A DNA stretch of 64,000 nucleotides from Pseudactinotalea sp. HY158 (GTDB lineage Bacteria; Actinomycetota; Actinomycetes; Actinomycetales; Beutenbergiaceae), in assembly GCF_009660225.1 (NCBI RefSeq), contig NZ_CP045920.1, forward strand, positions 2,864,079 to 2,928,078, in the 5' to 3' direction. Position numbers and translations under genes: made by a program. Shown one piece after another: positions 18,864-27,513 of this stretch (position 1 is its first letter; every line of letters starts with the position of its first letter). The notes beneath the pieces are model-generated. The model saw nothing but the letters and a program-made list of their open reading frames with translations, did not search any database and was not told the origin of the DNA.

Positions 18864-19587
18864 ACTTCCGTCGTCTCGAGCCCGTAGAACCCGGCCGGGA
18901 GCTTGCCGTAGACCTCCCTCGCGCAGGACAGCAGACCCGTGGCCGCCAGGGCCGGCAGGGCGAGTAGGAGCCCGGCCAGCGGGACCCGCGCGGCCGGGGC
19001 GAACACCGGGTCGGCGGCCTCGATCACATGCGCCCGAGCCGCGGCACGCTCACCAACACGCGGCTCCGGCTCGGCCAGCACCACCGGCACGGCCTCGACC
19101 CGCGCCCCCGCCGCGCCCGGCCCCACCCCGGCCTCGCCACCGCCCGCCCCCTCGGCCAGAGCCCGGCGCACCGAATCGGTCGAGACCCCGACCGCCGAGG
19201 CCACCGCCCGCAACGAGGCCCCACCCGCGCGGCGGGTCCCGATCTCGGCGACCACCGCCGGCGTCAGTTTCGACGGGCCTCTCGGCCCGCGCCGCTCCGG
19301 GACCAGCCCGGCCGTCCCCGCGCTCTGCGCGGCCCGCACCCACCGGCGCAACGTCTCTCGGCCGATGTCGAACCCGGTCGCCACCGCCGCCCCGTCGCGG
19401 CCCCGATCCGCACCAGCGCCACCGCCGCGAGCCTGCGTCCGGCCTCGTCCTGGCCGTCCCACAGGTACGCCAGCTCCCCGCGCACGTACACCCGACCAGC
19501 CCCGTCGGCGTCCTCGACGAGCGCGGCCACCTCACCGATCTGAACCGCGCCGAACGGTGCCAACGGTAGCGGTGCCTGGACAGTCAT
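18864..19587 (-). pseudogene. transposase, N-terminal third (split by IS3, frameshift near 19400)
   Basis: N-terminal part of the IS4-like element transposase. From ATG 19587 the frame reads TVQAPLPLAPFGAVQIGEVA and RRLAAVALVRIGAA. It then shifts by one base into a frame with two helix-turn-helix-like segments (VATGFDIGRETLRRWVRAAQ and LRAVASAVGVSTDSVRRAL), and ends at the IS3 junction after PAGFYGLETT. Both the frameshift and the insertion inactivate the gene. Confidence 0.75.
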
Positions 19588-19717
19588 GACCGCCATCTCA
19601 CCACCCCGACCAACCGATACAAACTCACCCAATAATTATCTCACATGCTGACCGCGACGACCAGCACCTTTGCCAGTAAACACGCCGGTCAAGCAATAGC
19701 TATGTCAGGAGTCCTGG

Positions 19718-19751
19718 GCTCGGGATGATGGCCGGCGGGGCCGGGCTGGCG
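19718..19751 (+). pseudogene. stranded continuation of the interrupted methyltransferase gene
   Basis: These 34 bases are the target duplication plus the piece of the methyltransferase gene that follows the IS insertion point. They match 23128-23161 with two differences and then diverge. This marks the inner end of the left 394-bp repeat. The following 62 bases up to the IS1380 element show no recognisable content. Confidence 0.8.
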
Positions 19752-19813
19752 GACTCTTCTGGGTAGCGGCCGGCACCATCAACTCGCAACGCTGTCACTC
19801 GCCCTCACCTCAG

Positions 19814-21446
19814 CCTGGATCCACCGTCCGGGTCGTGGTGAGGGTGTGAGGGCCGGGTTCTGGCGGGTCGGGTCGTGTGGGCGTGGCGGGGCTGCCGGTC
19901 TGCCCGGCTTTTCCACTTGTGTTCCGGTCGTGCCCGTGGGGGCTGGTGGTCAGGTCGCCGGGGCTGGGGGTGGCCCGCAGGCAGCGACATAGAGCGCTTC
20001 CCAGGGGCCTTGGTGGGCCCAGTTCCGGGGTAGGTGCATGATCAGCCGTCGTGCCGAGGACGCGATCCGGGCGGGGACGCGGATGAGGTGGTCTCGGATG
20101 GTCGCGGTGGTGGCCCGGGCGTGGAAGAGGGAGGCCAGGGTCCCGGCGGCGCGGGTGAGGTTGAACGCGATCGCGGCCAGCACGAGCCAGGCCGCATTCG
20201 CGGTGAACTTGCCCGAGGGCGCGTGGGCCAGGGCCGAGGCGCGTAGATCGGCGTGGACGCCCTCGATGATGGCGTGGGCGCGGTGGGCCTTCTCGGCCTC
20301 GAGCATGCTCAGGGGCGAGTCGGTGAAGACGGCGTGGTACCGGTAGGTGGCGAACAGTTCGTCCTGCCCGGCCCTGGTGGCTGCGGGGTTGAGCCGTTTG
20401 ACGCGGCGCACGATCAGCCGTGCGCTGATGTGCTCGGCCTTGGGACGGGAGGTGAACGCGGTGAAGGGGATCTCGGCGACCTGGGCATCAGAGATCAACC
20501 GGCCCTCGTCTTCGTCCCAGATCGCGTTCGGGTACCGGATCGGGGTCCAGGCCTGCGCGTCGATGCTGGTGATCGCGGCCGTGATCGCCGGGTTCATCCG
20601 CGCGGTCAACGAGAAGTGGGCACCGGCCCGGCCCCGCGGCGGCCACCTCACGGCTGTAGTAGGCCGAATCGGCGCGCAGGATCACCACCCCGCCGGCGCC
20701 GGCCGTCCGGGCGGCGGCGAGGGAATCGGCGACGAACTTGCCCGCCCCGCGTGCACTGTTGGCCGGGCCCCGGCGTAGCCGCGTGCCCACGATCACCGGC
20801 GCGGCCACCGGGGTGGCCACGGTCGCGATCAGCGCGTTGAGGCCCTTGACCTTGTTGTAGCCGTACCCGGCGCCCTGCTTGGCGTACCCGTAGGTCTCCT
20901 TGATCGTGTCGTCGATATCGACGTAGGCGATCTGACCGGCACCGGCCAGCACCGGGGCCTGCCCGGCCAGACGGGTCAGGAAGCGGGAGGCGATCGCGTC
21001 GAGCTGGCGGACATGCCCGAAGGTGAACGCGCGTAGGAACGTGCCCAGCGTCGAGGGCGCACGCGCATCCTGGAACAATTTGCCCATCCCGCCGTGGCGC
21101 AACAGGTCCATGTCATCGATGGAGTCGGCCCCCGCGGTCATACCCGCGACCAGCGCCAACACCTTCGCCCCTGGGTTCGCGCTGCCCGCACCCGACAGAC
21201 TCAGATGCTCACCGACCAGCGCCGACAGCCCGGCCCGCTCGGCCAGCGCCATCACCGGGACAAGACCCGCCACGCCGACCAGGTTCGGATCGTCGAACCG
21301 TACCGAGGAGACATGAGATAGTTGCATCTACGAGATGCCCTTCTTTTTTGGGACTGCGTGCGTTGACAACACGCATTATCCCAGGCCAGGAGGGCATTCT
21401 CATGCTCCCACGCCACCCAGACTCAAACCAGCACGGTGGATCCAGG
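19814..21446. mobile_element. IS1380-family insertion sequence with broken transposase
   Basis: The 1,633-base element has 14-base terminal inverted repeats CCTGGATCCACCGT (left end 19814, inverted at the right end 21446) and a 5-base target duplication CTCAG (19809-19813 and 21447-21451). Its target was the exact left edge of the MITE-like element at 21448: four of the five duplicated bases are the first four bases of that element. Confidence 0.9.
19950..21327 (-). pseudogene. IS1380-family transposase, frameshifted near 20645
   Basis: The transposase begins MQLSHVSSVRFDDPNLVGVA at 21327. It carries the IS1380 catalytic segments IAYVDIDDTIKETYGYAKQG (first aspartates) and VVILRADSAYYSREV (second aspartate). 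After about 225 residues the frame shifts by one base, and the rest (AHFSLTARMNPAITAAITSI through EKAHRAHAIIEGVHADLRAS, with the likely catalytic E) reads on to a stop at 19950. All parts are present, so a single indel or sequencing error separates it from a functional gene. Confidence 0.87.
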
Positions 21447-21447
21447 C

Positions 21448-21607
21448 TCAGACCTCCGGAAGTAGCGATGGCACGTTGCTCGGATCTGCGGGCTTGTGTC
21501 CGAGGCACCGTCTGGAACGCGTAGCGATTCGCGAGTCGGGTTATCCACAGGAAGTGCCGGCGTGCTGGTCTTCAAGGCTGTCCTCGGCGCTACTTCCGGA
21601 GGTCTGA
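21448..21607. mobile_element. 160-bp MITE-like element with 20-bp perfect inverted repeats
   Basis: TCAGACCTCCGGAAGTAGCG at 21448-21467 is repeated perfectly in inverted orientation at 21588-21607. After removing the IS1380 insertion the element is flanked by ACC on both sides (19807-19809 and 21608-21610), a 3-base target duplication. It has no transposase. The right repeat supplies the stop codon and last residues of the membrane protein at 21590-21979. Confidence 0.65.
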
Positions 21608-21979
21608 ACCCCTCCGAGAGCTTTGCAGTGCAGCGAGTGCCGTCAAAATACCTAGGGAGCCCCCGACTCCAGCCATGAGGAACACTTGACTAAGCAATTC
21701 ATGCGACGTAATGGCTAGAATGGTGCCTGTGGCTGTGAAGCCTACATATACCCCTCCAGAGACATAGGCTCGCCTCGTCCGCGCGAGATCACTCAGCGCG
21801 CCGCGACTGATCGAACGGATGCCCACAATTAATGCCCAGACGAGTAGCGCGCCAGCCACCAGAACAGCGAGAGCCGGAAGCGCATCACCATTCATTAAAA
21901 GCAGCACCGTCGCTACCATGGAGCAACCTCCAATTATCCATAATACTGCACACAATATGCCGCGCCGACGGTCTGCCAT
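21590..21979 (-). CDS. four-helix membrane protein, candidate immunity protein
   Basis: A 129-residue protein with four predicted membrane helices (VLWIIGGCSMVATVLLLMNG, ALAVLVAGALLVWALIVGIR, SGGVYVGFTATGTILAITSH, VFLMAGVGGSLGILTALAAL). It has a clear ribosome site (GGAGG, six bases before the ATG). It begins 18 bases after the TAA that would end the frame-corrected peptide precursor upstream, so the two form an operon. The last five residues and stop are encoded by the MITE-like inverted repeat, so the native C-terminus has been replaced. An immunity role is inference from position and topology. I do not recognise the family. Confidence 0.65.
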   Translation of the reverse strand: MADRRRGILCAVLWIIGGCSMVATVLLLMNGDALPALAVLVAGALLVWALIVGIRSISRGALSDLARTRRAYVSGGVYVGFTATGTILAITSHELLSQVFLMAGVGGSLGILTALAALQSSRRGSDLRK

Positions 21980-22086
21980 GGATGCCTCCGTCTCAAATTA
22001 GCAGTGCGTACCGACCCACGTGAAGAACGCACTGTGGCCGAGTATTACGAATCCGGCGACTATTGGATTCACCCCCGCCAATGCGA

Positions 22087-22545
22087 TCAACGCTCCCCAC
22101 CCCACGTGTTGATAATACCTATCGCCCACAAGGCCCATGTGCAAGCCGTTGAGCTACTAGTCGTCATCATATCACCGGTCGGCAATTCCAAAGCGGCAGG
22201 GGACTCACCGAGCGAGGGCTGCGTTTCTGCAGTTCCCACAACTGGAGAACCGTCGAGCACCGCTTCCGCTACCGGATGACCCGCCTCGAAGAGGGTTTTC
22301 TCACCATCGGCGAGAGTCACTGTCACGGTTAGAGCATCACGATCAACAATCACCGCGCGCGGACCGTCGGCCGTTTCGACGGTATAGCGATCTGAGTTTA
22401 CTGACGTATGTGTCTGCGCGCTAGCGAGTGACCCGGTCATCACGACGGCGAGTGACGCGACGAGCGCGACAATAGCCCAGCGGAGCACAACTGCTGACGC
22501 AGCGCCCACCCCTTGACGAATTGTAAATAAAATTCCCCCTACCAA
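22087..22545 (-). CDS. secreted precursor with hydrophobic C-terminus (bacteriocin/SDP-like layout), probable frameshift
   Basis: A 152-residue precursor. Signal peptide WAIVALVASLAVVMTGSLASA ends before Q. A soluble pro-region of about 75 residues (SDRYTVETADGPRAVIVDRD) follows, then SSSTACTWALWAIGIINTWGG and a stop at 22087. In the next frame the sequence continues GALIALAGVNPIVAGFV, then ILGHSAFFTWVGTHC, to TAA at 21998, just before the ribosome site of the membrane-protein gene. One missing base in the C-run at 22093-22103 would join them into a hydrophobic C-terminal domain of about 55 residues with two cysteines. Signal, pro-region and cleavable hydrophobic toxin is the plan of SdpC. 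The start is TTG 22545 or a downstream GTG. No homologue is recognised. The region is lower in G+C than its neighbours. Confidence 0.55.
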   Translation of the reverse strand: MVGGILFTIRQGVGAASAVVLRWAIVALVASLAVVMTGSLASAQTHTSVNSDRYTVETADGPRAVIVDRDALTVTVTLADGEKTLFEAGHPVAEAVLDGSPVVGTAETQPSLGESPAALELPTGDMMTTSSSTACTWALWAIGIINTWGGER

Positions 22546-22767
22546 TCAGCTACTATTAGTCATAGTAGCCACCATTGCGGGCCATGGCAGAACGATACGT
22601 CTCCATACCATCGTCCAGGGCGTCGCTTGTCAACGATCAACGTTGGGCGTGAGACCGAAATGTTCAGAGCGTGGGATTTGTGGGCGCGGGCAGGCAGGAG
22701 CGACCTTACCTCGCTCTCATCGCATTTTGAGGCCCTGACTGCGACCCACCCCTCGGCCCAACACCTG
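22546..22767. other. A+T-richer intergenic segment at the inner edge of the right repeat
   Basis: These 222 bases have no convincing gene. The part next to the peptide precursor (22515-22565) is strikingly A+T-rich for this genome (TTGTAAATAAAATT, TACTATTAGTCATAGTAG) and probably holds its promoter. The CTACTATTAGTCATAGTAG stretch is a near-palindrome and possible operator. Confidence 0.4.
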
Positions 22768-23161
22768 CCCGCGCCAGGTCACCGCGAACGTCTCGGTCGG
22801 GCAGATCGACCTGGCCGTACCCGAGGCCGAGTACGCGGTCACCCGCTCCAGCGCCCTCGGTTCGACCGGTGACCTGCGGATCCGTCAGGATCCCGCCTCC
22901 GCGAACACGATGGACCTGTCGGTCCAGCTCGGCGAGATCACGGTCGACTACTCGAAGTAGGCTCGCCGGCCGGAGGGCGGGCGTACCGTCGAGCGCATGG
23001 ACGACGTCTCCCGCCCGCGCGTAGCCGGGTATCTGCTCGGTCAGGGCATCTGCCTCGCAGCCGTGGCCTGGCCCGAGCGCCCGCGTGACCCGGCGCACCG
23101 CCCGGGCAGGTTCTCCCGGGTGGCCGGGCTGGGGATGATGGCCGGTGGGGCCGGGCTGGCG
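22768..23161 (+). repeat. right copy of 394-bp imperfect direct repeat
   Basis: Matches 15380-15742 plus 19721-19751. It starts abruptly inside the last codons of the DUF4097-like gene, of which only the 3' end is present here, and runs on into the intact methyltransferase gene. The copies differ by about 3%, so the duplication is old or one copy came from a related strain. Confidence 0.92.
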
Positions 23162-23485
23162 TTCTGGGGCATGGCCGGGCTCGGCGGGCAGCTCCAGGCC
23201 TCCCCGGCTCCCCGGGCCGGGGCCGCTCTGCGCACGGAGGGGGCGTACGGGATCGTGCGCCATCCCATCTATGCCGGCCTCCTCCTCGGCGCCGCCGGGC
23301 GCGCCCTGCGCTCGGGCGGCCGGCGGCACCGGCTCGGGGCGCTCGCCCTCGCCGCGCTGCTCGACTCGAAGTCCCGCTACGAGGAGGGGTTCCTGCGCCG
23401 GCGCCACCCCGGATACGAGGAGTACGCCGCCCGGGTGCCGCGGCTGCTACCGCGCCATCGGGTCGGCGCGCCGAGCAGGTCCTGA
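22997..23485 (+). CDS. isoprenylcysteine carboxyl methyltransferase-like membrane protein (162 aa)
   Basis: Intact member of the phospholipid/isoprenylcysteine methyltransferase family. It has hydrophobic helices (VAGLGMMAGGAGLAFWGMAGLG) and the family signature GAYGIVRHPIYAGLLLGAAG, ending with RRRHPGYEEYAARVPRLLPRH. The RHP and E residues bind S-adenosylmethionine in the family. In bacteria the substrate is usually unknown. Only 162 residues long, as is common. Its 5' half is duplicated at 15609. It converges with the DUF255 gene. Confidence 0.85.
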   Translation: MDDVSRPRVAGYLLGQGICLAAVAWPERPRDPAHRPGRFSRVAGLGMMAGGAGLAFWGMAGLGGQLQASPAPRAGAALRTEGAYGIVRHPIYAGLLLGAAGRALRSGGRRHRLGALALAALLDSKSRYEEGFLRRRHPGYEEYAARVPRLLPRHRVGAPSRS

Positions 23486-23514
23486 GCCGGCGGGGTGGTC
23501 TCGAGGCCCGCCCG

Positions 23515-25581
23515 TCAGCCGAGTTCGGCGCGCAGATCGGCCAGGGTCGTGACGGGGCGGCGGCACACGAACTGCTCGCACACGTAGGCGCTACTGCGCC
23601 CGTCCACCAGTGGTCGCCCGCTCAACAGCGGGTGCTCGCCGCCGGGCGCGCCGGCGAGGGTCACCTGGCCCGGCGAGGCGGAACCGCGCGCGGCCGCGAG
23701 CAGGTCGGCGGCCGCCTCGTCGGTGCCGACGATCGCCACCTGCCGAGGCCCGGCGATGGCGGCCTCGGCGACCGCGAGCGTCCAGCCCGCGAAGCGGGGA
23801 CTGCGGGCGGCCACGGCCCCCTCGGCCGCGATCGCAGCGCCGGCCTCCGCGCGCAGGTCCCCGGTGAGGGCGGAGTAGGTGAGCAACGCACCCGCGAGCG
23901 CGGAGGTGGCGCAGGGCTCGGCGTTGTCGCCGGCGGTGCGCGGCCGGTGCAGGAGCACCTCACCGTCGTCGGGCGTGTCGTAGAAGCCGCCCCGCCCGTC
24001 CGGGAAATGCTCGAGCGCGGCCGCGAGCAGACGGCGCGCCCGGCCCAGCCACTCGCTCTCGCCGGTGGCCTGGTGGAGGGCGAGCAGGCCCTCGGCCAGG
24101 TTGCCGTAGTCGTCGGCGGCCCCGAGCGCCTCCCCCGCCCGGCCGTTCCGGGAGACCCGCCACAGCCGGACTCCGGCCGCCGGATCACCGGCTTCGGGTC
24201 GTGATCCGCCGGCCTGACCCGCCTGACCGGCCTGAGCGGCCTGACCGGCCTGACCTGCCTGACCTGCCTGACCGGCCTGGGAGGCAGGTGTGCCGTGCAC
24301 GTCGAGCACGAACCGGGCGGCGCGGGCCGCGGCGTCGATCCAGTCCGGTTCGGCCAGGAGCGCGCCCGCCTCGGCGAGCGCGGCGATCGCCAGGCCGTTC
24401 CAGGAGGCGACCACCTTGTCGTCCACGTCCGGCTGACCCCGCCGGGACCGGGCCGCCCGAAGCGCCGCACGCCACGTCGGCCATTCCCCCACGTCGCCGC
24501 GCAGCCGCAGGGTCGAGGAGCCGCCCTCGTACGTGCCGCCCGGGGTGACGCCGAGAAGCTCGGCCGCGCGGGCGCCGTCCACACGCCCGAGCACCTCGGC
24601 CAACTCGGCCGGCGACCACACGTACGTCGCCCCCTCGACTCCCCCGGTCTCCGCGTTGAGCGAGGAGGCGAAGCCGCCACCCGGGGCGCGCAGGTCGGCG
24701 AGCAGGAAGCTGCAGGTCTCGCGCACGACGCGCTCGGCGAGCGGGGCTCCGGTGAGGCGGAACCAGTGCAGATAGGCGCGCAGGAGGAGGGCGTTGTCGT
24801 AGAGCATCTTCTCGAAGTGCGGCACGACCCAGGCCTCGTCGACGCTGTAGCGCGCGAAGCCACCGGCGAGCTGGTCGTAGATGCCGCCGCGGGCCATCGC
24901 GGTCGCGGTGCGCTCGGCCAGGTCGAGGGCGGGCGCCGAGCCGGTGCGGGCCGCGTGGCGCAGCAGGAAGGTGAGCACCATCGAGGGCGGGAACTTCGGG
25001 GCGGTGCCGAAGCCCGCGTTCACCGGGTCGAAGGAGCCCTGCAGGGTCGTGACGGCGGCCTCGAGGGTCGCGGCGTCGATGGGGGCGGGCGGCGGGGCGG
25101 ACAGGGCCCGCAGGTGCGCGGTGACCTCGGCCGACGACTGGGTCACGGCGTCGCGATTCTTCTCCCACGCGGCCGCGACTGCATCCAGTAGGCGCAGGAA
25201 CTGATCGCGTGGGTAGTAGGTGCCGCACGCGAACGGCTCACCGTCCGGGGTGAGGAAGCAGGTCATCGGCCAGCCGCCCTGGCCGGTCGTCGCGACCGTG
25301 GCGTTCATGTAGATCGCGTCGATGTCCGGCCGTTCCTCGCGGTCGACCTTGATCGGCACGAAGCCCGCGTTGATCGCGGCGGCGACCTTCTCATCACTGA
25401 AGGACTCCCTGGCCATGACGTGGCACCAGTGGCAGGCCGCATATCCCACGCTCAGCAGGATCGGGACGTCGCGGCGCTTCGCCTCGGCGAGCGCCGCGGG
25501 CCCCCACTCGTGCCAGTCCACGGGGTTGTCAGCGTGCTGGAGCAGGTAGGGACTCGTAGCCGATGCGAGACGGTTGGCCAT
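23515..25581 (-). CDS. thioredoxin-domain (DUF255, YyaL/SSP411-like) protein (688 aa)
   Basis: An N-terminal thioredoxin-like domain (residues 1-165), with [16 protein letters not shown] and the CxxC site ACHWCHVM (C50, C53), is followed by an alpha/alpha six-hairpin domain (about 190-560) as in glycosidases. YyaL/spermatogenesis-associated protein 20 relatives have no settled activity. A run of QAG triplets (24216-24287) interrupts the second domain. The first 16 codons ([16 protein letters not shown]) differ from the two extra copies upstream ([15 protein letters not shown]), so the 5' end has been replaced. A TAGGAG site precedes the ATG. Confidence 0.93.
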   Translation of the reverse strand: MANRLASATSPYLLQHADNPVDWHEWGPAALAEAKRRDVPILLSVGYAACHWCHVMARESFSDEKVAAAINAGFVPIKVDREERPDIDAIYMNATVATTGQGGWPMTCFLTPDGEPFACGTYYPRDQFLRLLDAVAAAWEKNRDAVTQSSAEVTAHLRALSAPPPAPIDAATLEAAVTTLQGSFDPVNAGFGTAPKFPPSMVLTFLLRHAARTGSAPALDLAERTATAMARGGIYDQLAGGFARYSVDEAWVVPHFEKMLYDNALLLRAYLHWFRLTGAPLAERVVRETCSFLLADLRAPGGGFASSLNAETGGVEGATYVWSPAELAEVLGRVDGARAAELLGVTPGGTYEGGSSTLRLRGDVGEWPTWRAALRAARSRRGQPDVDDKVVASWNGLAIAALAEAGALLAEPDWIDAAARAARFVLDVHGTPASQAGQAGQAGQAGQAAQAGQAGQAGGSRPEAGDPAAGVRLWRVSRNGRAGEALGAADDYGNLAEGLLALHQATGESEWLGRARRLLAAALEHFPDGRGGFYDTPDDGEVLLHRPRTAGDNAEPCATSALAGALLTYSALTGDLRAEAGAAIAAEGAVAARSPRFAGWTLAVAEAAIAGPRQVAIVGTDEAAADLLAAARGSASPGQVTLAGAPGGEHPLLSGRPLVDGRSSAYVCEQFVCRRPVTTLADLRAELG
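24216..24287. repeat. 9-bp tandem repeat coding QAG
   Basis: Eight units close to CCTGACCGG lie in frame inside the DUF255 gene and code for repeated Gln-Ala-Gly. Copy number should vary by slippage without breaking the frame. Confidence 0.75.
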
Positions 25582-25606
25582 GTGCCATGACTCCTAACGA
25601 GTGGCG
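25419..25606. repeat. DUF255-start direct repeat, copy 1
   Basis: 188 bases covering the first 54 codons and the leader of the intact DUF255 gene. They align without gaps to 27240-27427 (offset 1821). The outer parts are nearly identical, and a block of about 30 bases around the start codon is diverged. Confidence 0.9.
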
Positions 25607-26139
25607 CGTGCATCACTTCTTCGTGAGTGATGCACGAGATTCGCGTACGAGGGTTCCTCCAGCGTAGGAGGTCTCGTGGCGACTCGTTCTCGGCCGAAGC
25701 TGCCCGCGCAGGGCAAGCCGGGCCCCCTCGGCGGCACGCGGCTGTGGCGGGTGCGGCGTGCCGGTGACGAAGTGGCCGGTGGAGTAGAGCCGTCGTGCGA
25801 TGGGCAAGGGCGGGAGGACACTCTTCTCCCAGCGCGGCCGCGAGGACCTCCGCGGCCAGCTGTGCGGACCTGACGGCGACGACCCGCTGATGACTCGCCT
25901 CCCGCTATTCGGTACGAAGATCCGCGTCGCCGGCTTCGGCGGCCTGCGCCTCGGCGAGCAGAACGGGCTGCGGCAATCGACGTCTTCTTGGATCGCGGCT
26001 ACGCGCACGTCAACGGCTCCTGGATCACTCTTCCTCAACAGCGACTACGGGTGGGCCGACCTGGCCAACGGCCTACGGGAAGATCGACCCACTCGCGGTC
26101 CTGCAGATCCACGAGCGACGCGTCCGCAACGAACTCACC
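25607..26139. other. non-coding or decayed stretch before the ATPase remnant
   Basis: Some 530 bases with no recognisable protein on either strand. A hairpin TGCATCAC-N10-GTGATGCA lies at 25609-25634, directly beside the repeat. Open frames exist but are arginine- and proline-rich and look like shadows. It is probably the remains of cargo that arrived with the ATPase gene. Confidence 0.4.
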
Positions 26140-27225
26140 GTGCGAACACGCCAAGCGCAGCCGCAAAAGTTCGACTTCAAGCGATCCGAATCTTCAGATT
26201 CATCGACCGTAAGAGTTCGACTTCATCCTACGCAAACGTTAGTGGACGACCGCGCCGAGAAGGGGCAGTTCATCCTCACCGGATCCGCCCGACCTCGCGA
26301 CGACGCGAGTCGGCACTCCGGGGCGGGGCGGTTCTCCGTCATGCAGATGCGGCCGATGAGCCTGTTCGAATCCGGCCACTCGACTGGGGAGATGTCGCTG
26401 GCCGGCCTGTTGGATGGCGAGCGCCAGACGGGCCTGGGGACGCACCTGTCCTTCGACGAGCTGCTCCGCCGCATCATCACCGGCGGTTGGCCACAGCTGC
26501 TCGACGCCGACGAGGACTTCGCACGCGACTGGCTGGCCGACTACCTGCGCCAGGTCGTGGAGGTGGACGTCCCAGAGATGGGCCACCGCCGCAACCCCGG
26601 CAATCTGCGACGCCTCCTCGAAGCGCTGGGTCGCGGCGTCGGACAGCCAGTCAAGTTGAGCGATCTGGTCAAGGACGTCGGGGGCGAGAGGGGGCCGATC
26701 GCGTACGAGACGCTCACCGGCTACCTCGATGCACTCACCCGCCTGTGGCTCACCGACGACTCCGCGGCCTGGCGCCCTCACATGCGCTCGCGAGCCCGAC
26801 TCCGCACCGCGCCCGTGCGCTACTTCATCGACCCCTCGATCGGACCCGCCGCACTGAATATCGGCAGTGCCGAACTCAAGGCCGATCCCCTGGCGTTGGG
26901 CTTCCACTTCGAAGCGCTGGTCATCCGTGACCTCCGCATCTACGCGCAGCTGCACCGAGGGCAGGTCGACTCCTGGCGCGACGAAAACGGTAACGAGGTC
27001 GACGCCGTGCTGACCGCTCGGGACAACAAGTGGGCAGCCTTCGAGGTCAAGCTCAACCCACGCGACGTCGACGCCGGGGCCGCATCCCTGCTCAAGTTCG
27101 CCAGGAACGTCGACACCGACCGCCACAAGGAACCTGCATGTCTCGGCGTGATCACGTCGACAGGCGCCGGCGGCCGGCGGCGCGACGGCGTTCACGTGAT
27201 CCCGATCGGATGCCTCGGCCCCTGA
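26140..27225 (+). pseudogene. DUF4143 AAA-type ATPase, N-terminus with Walker A missing
   Basis: From about 26235 the frame matches DUF4143/AAA_14 ATPases: QFILTGSARPRDDASRHSGAGRF and QMRPMSLFESG (end of the ATPase core). The DUF4143 part with HLSFDELLRRIITGGWP follows, and the closing nuclease-like segment is DSWRDENGNEVDAVL then WAAFEVKLN, a PD-(D/E)xK-type E-x-K motif. The first 120 or so residues with the P-loop are absent, and the sequence before 26235 is unrelated. These ATPases are common in mobile and defence-associated regions. This one cannot hydrolyse ATP and is a remnant. Confidence 0.75.
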
Positions 27226-27239
27226 CGATCCCTCAACCT

Positions 27240-27427
27240 CGTGGCACCAGTGGCAGGCCGCATATCCCACGCTCAGCAGGATCGGGACGTCGCGGCGCTT
27301 CGCCTCGGCGAGCGCCGCGGGCCCCCACTCGTCCCAGTCGACGGGGTTGTCGGCGCGCTGGAGCAGGTAGGGGCTGAGGGAGTCGGCGAGGTGGTTGGTC
27401 ACCTCTCATGACTCCTGACGAGTGGCG
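27240..27427 (-). pseudogene. DUF255-gene 5' fragment, copy 2
   Basis: A GTG at 27402 starts [19 protein letters not shown] and continues to GYAACHWCH (54 codons), identical in plan to the start of the intact gene, then runs into unrelated sequence. The leader CATGACTCCTGACGAGTGGCG is also shared with copy 1. It lies between the ATPase remnant and the toxin-antitoxin operon. Confidence 0.88.
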
Positions 27428-27513
27428 TGTAGATCATGCTGATGCAAGCCTGGTAGTCGCGATGACCAGTCTTCCAGCTCCGGCTCTCGCCTGGACACCG
27501 AAGAGCAATTCGG

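Larger units (their letters stand above)
15743..19717. mobile_element. IS element of IS4-like type, itself interrupted by an IS3-family element
   Basis: Perfect 16-base terminal inverted repeats CCAGGACTCCTGACAT occur at 15743-15758 and, inverted, at 19702-19717. The flanks show a GCT duplication (15740-15742 and 19718-19720). If the outermost C/G of each repeat belongs to the target, the duplication is GGCTC instead. Removing the element restores the methyltransferase sequence seen in the right-hand copy. Without the nested IS3 element it is about 2.4 kb. It carries one long minus-strand transposase gene that is now in pieces. Confidence 0.9.

Noticed and set aside
21335-21678. Small plus-strand frames inside and after the MITE-like element
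   Set aside because: No ribosome site, no homology and poor composition. One crosses the inverted repeats.
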